A stretch of 43,091 nt of DNA from positions 1 to 43,091 of the forward strand of contig JBIILZ010000019.1 in assembly GCA_044338255.1 (NCBI GenBank), read 5' to 3'. Under the pieces are notes generated by a model. The model worked only from the letters and a program-made list of their open reading frames with translations. It was not told the origin of the DNA and ran no database searches. The stretch comes from CAIUVD01 sp044338255. Its GTDB lineage: Bacteria > Planctomycetota > UBA11346. Below, piece after piece: positions 41,764 to 43,091 of the stretch (its first letter is position 1; the number at the start of each line of letters is the position of its first letter). The position numbers were made by a program, and so were the translations under genes.

Positions 41764-42675
41764 ATGGCCGAACGTGTCGCCGAAGCCATCGACTGGTTTC
41801 TCGCGCATCTCGCCGATGGCCGCCAAGCCAGCGTGCACACGCTGCGGGCCTATACCCGCGAGCTTGCCGAATTCCGCGAACACCTCGGCAATGACGCGGA
41901 GATCACCGATCTCGAGCACGCCACCTTTCGCGCCTTCGTCGCCGCCAAGGCCAACAGCGAACTGGCTCCGGCGAGTCTCGCGCGGGTGGTCGCCTGCCTG
42001 CGCTCCTTCGGCAAATGGATGGCGACCACCGAGCGCCTGGACGCCAATCCCGCCGCCCTGCTGCGCGCGCCGCGCGTGGTACGCAAGCTGCCGCACTACC
42101 TGGAAACCGCCGACATCGAGACCCTGCTACAAGCGCCGGTGGGCAGCGGCGAACGCGAGACCCGCGATCGGGCAATTCTGGAAACGCTCTACTCCACGGG
42201 CATGCGTGTCGGTGAGCTGGTCGGCAGCGACGACCAACATTACGACCTGATTGGCGGCGTGGTGCGCGTGCGCGGCAAGGGCCGCAAAGAACGGTTGGCG
42301 CCCTTGGGTGAGCCGGCGATCCGCGCCCTCGAGGCCTATCGCCAACTGCGCGACCTGACGCATGGACGCAGCCCACCACCGGCACGCGGCGCCAGCGGAC
42401 GCGGGACCTTCCTCAGCCTGCGGGGGAAGCGTTTGGCAGATCGCGATATCAGACGGATCTTGCAGCATTGGCTGATCCATGCCGGGCTGTCGACCAAGAC
42501 GCATCCGCACACCCTACGCCACAGCTTCGCCACGCATCTGCTGCAGGCGGGGGCTGATATCCGTGCGGTGCAGGAATTGCTGGGGCATGTGAGCTTGAAT
42601 ACGACGCAGATATACACGCATCTGACCATCGATGTGTTGCGGGAGATTTATCGATTGGCGCATCCGCGGGCGTGA
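41764..42675 (+). CDS. xerC: tyrosine recombinase XerC
   Basis: A 303-residue site-specific recombinase that resolves chromosome dimers at dif with XerD. The N-terminal core-binding SAM domain occupies about residues 1-100. Catalytic residues are Arg148 (STGMRVGEL), Lys in GKGRKER, His and Arg in HTLRHSFATHLL, His in LLGHVSLNTTQ, and Tyr in IYTH. The C-terminus YRLAHPRA is XerC-like, and the NPAALLRAPRV linker supports this. XerD is not in the window. Two repeat arrays follow the stop. Confidence 0.9.
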   Translation: MAERVAEAIDWFLAHLADGRQASVHTLRAYTRELAEFREHLGNDAEITDLEHATFRAFVAAKANSELAPASLARVVACLRSFGKWMATTERLDANPAALLRAPRVVRKLPHYLETADIETLLQAPVGSGERETRDRAILETLYSTGMRVGELVGSDDQHYDLIGGVVRVRGKGRKERLAPLGEPAIRALEAYRQLRDLTHGRSPPPARGASGRGTFLSLRGKRLADRDIRRILQHWLIHAGLSTKTHPHTLRHSFATHLLQAGADIRAVQELLGHVSLNTTQIYTHLTIDVLREIYRLAHPRA

Positions 42676-42694
42676 TTTGGGAACGGGGGACGGG

Positions 42695-42826
42695 GACCAG
42701 AGACCAGAGACCAGAGACCAGGGACCAGGGGCCAGGGGCCAGGGACCAGGGGCCAGGGACCAGTGACCAGGGACCAGAGACCAGAGACCAGAGACCAGAG
42801 ACCAGAGACCAGGGCCAGGGGCCAGC
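42695..42826 (+). repeat. heptamer array GRCCAGN after xerC, about 19 copies
   Basis: Seventeen units in an unbroken 7-bp register run from 42695 to 42813, mostly GACCAGA and GACCAGG with some GGCCAGG. One or two degenerate units continue to 42826. This is the same family as the array after dprA, again reading GACCAGN in the sense of the preceding gene. Confidence 0.95.
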
Positions 42827-42830
42827 TTTT

Positions 42831-42897
42831 GAAGCTCCGAAGCTCCGAAGCTCCGAAGCACCGAAGCTCGAAGCTCGAAGCTCGAAGCTCGAAGCTC
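42831..42897 (+). repeat. GAAGCTCC 8-mers changing to GAAGCTC 7-mers
   Basis: Four 8-bp units (42831-42862, one as GAAGCACC) are followed directly by five 7-bp units (42863-42897) that lack one C. The change of period inside one array suggests a single-base deletion that then spread by slippage. Confidence 0.95.
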
Positions 42898-43091
42898 GAC
42901 TTCGGTTTACGGAGTTGCCGCAACGCAGCCGGTGTCCTTCTCCTCGCCAGCATCCTGATCGTGCTCGGCGTCTGTGGAGTCTCAAAACCTTGGCCGGTCC
43001 AGTCTCAATACTCTGGCCAGTTGTTGGGGTTGGTGTAGCGGTCTGATCAGGTTTGGCTATGGTGCAGGTGTGCCGGTCGGAGGGAGGAACC
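42898..43091. other. right edge without identifiable gene
   Basis: About 190 bp after the repeats. No frame shows a family motif or a credible ribosome binding site followed by a long frame. A purine-rich GGAGGGAGG stretch lies at the extreme edge and could belong to a gene beginning outside the window. Confidence 0.5.

Noticed and set aside
41047..42096. 349-codon minus-strand frame antisense to thiL and xerC
   Set aside because: Mirror frame, no domain.
42672..43046. Protein made of repeated RDQRPET-type units
   Set aside because: The frame is simply translation of the heptamer array, with no ribosome binding site.

Overview
This is a high-GC, gene-dense bacterial chromosome segment from a motile, Gram-negative-type organism. 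It carries flagellar export genes (flhA, flhF, flhG), a system II cytochrome c maturation pair (CcsA-like and ResB-like), a menaquinone gene (menB), lipoprotein and pseudopilin genes and many ordinary housekeeping genes. A methionine aminopeptidase with an N-terminal SEC-C zinc motif and a PilX-like giant beside two pseudopilins point to the Planctomycetota/Verrucomicrobiota/Chlamydiota group. That placement is inference from architecture, not a phylogeny.

Layout. (1) 0.1-3.6 kb, plus strand: an SGNH hydrolase coupled to an HTTM/DCC membrane redox protein, then an M48 metallopeptidase lipoprotein behind a 14-bp tandem repeat. (2) 3.6-8.1 kb: an AstA-family acyltransferase and an FHA-GAF-degenerate HD-GYP protein on the minus strand, divergent from a hybrid histidine kinase with a pseudo-receiver. 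The intergenic space holds GTCGAC boxes repeated exactly every 11 bp. (3) 8.2-14.6 kb, minus strand: lysC, pgl, then flhA-flhF-flhG. A near-consensus sigma-54 promoter lies between pgl and flhA. (4) 14.6-23.2 kb, minus strand: an AT-richer island with an XRE-type regulator, a PilV-like and a PilW-like pseudopilin and a 1956-residue PilX-like protein containing a PA14 domain. (5) 23.5-28 kb: menB; divergent from it, a toxin-antitoxin-like pair (an unannotated 54-aa ORF with a Doc-family protein lacking the catalytic His); then ccsA-like and DAHP synthase genes. (6) 28-34.5 kb: hrpB facing a minus-strand block, in transcription order HIT-mazG-like, vapBC-like, aroB, dprA. (7) 34.6-42.7 kb: a small unknown gene, an M3 oligopeptidase coupled to resB, ridA on the minus strand, a 165-bp MITE-like element, map, a small Ala/Pro-tailed protein, thiL and xerC.

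The most unusual content is: the pseudopilin island with its giant PA14 protein and possible shared operators; the 11-bp palindromic array between two signalling genes that both carry degenerate catalytic modules; two toxin genes that each lack a canonical active-site residue; and a family of 7-bp repeats (GACCAGN in the sense of the upstream gene) directly after the stop codons of hrpB, dprA and xerC. Short tandem repeats of 6, 7, 8, 9, 11, 14 and 15 bp recur throughout, which is dense for a bacterial window.
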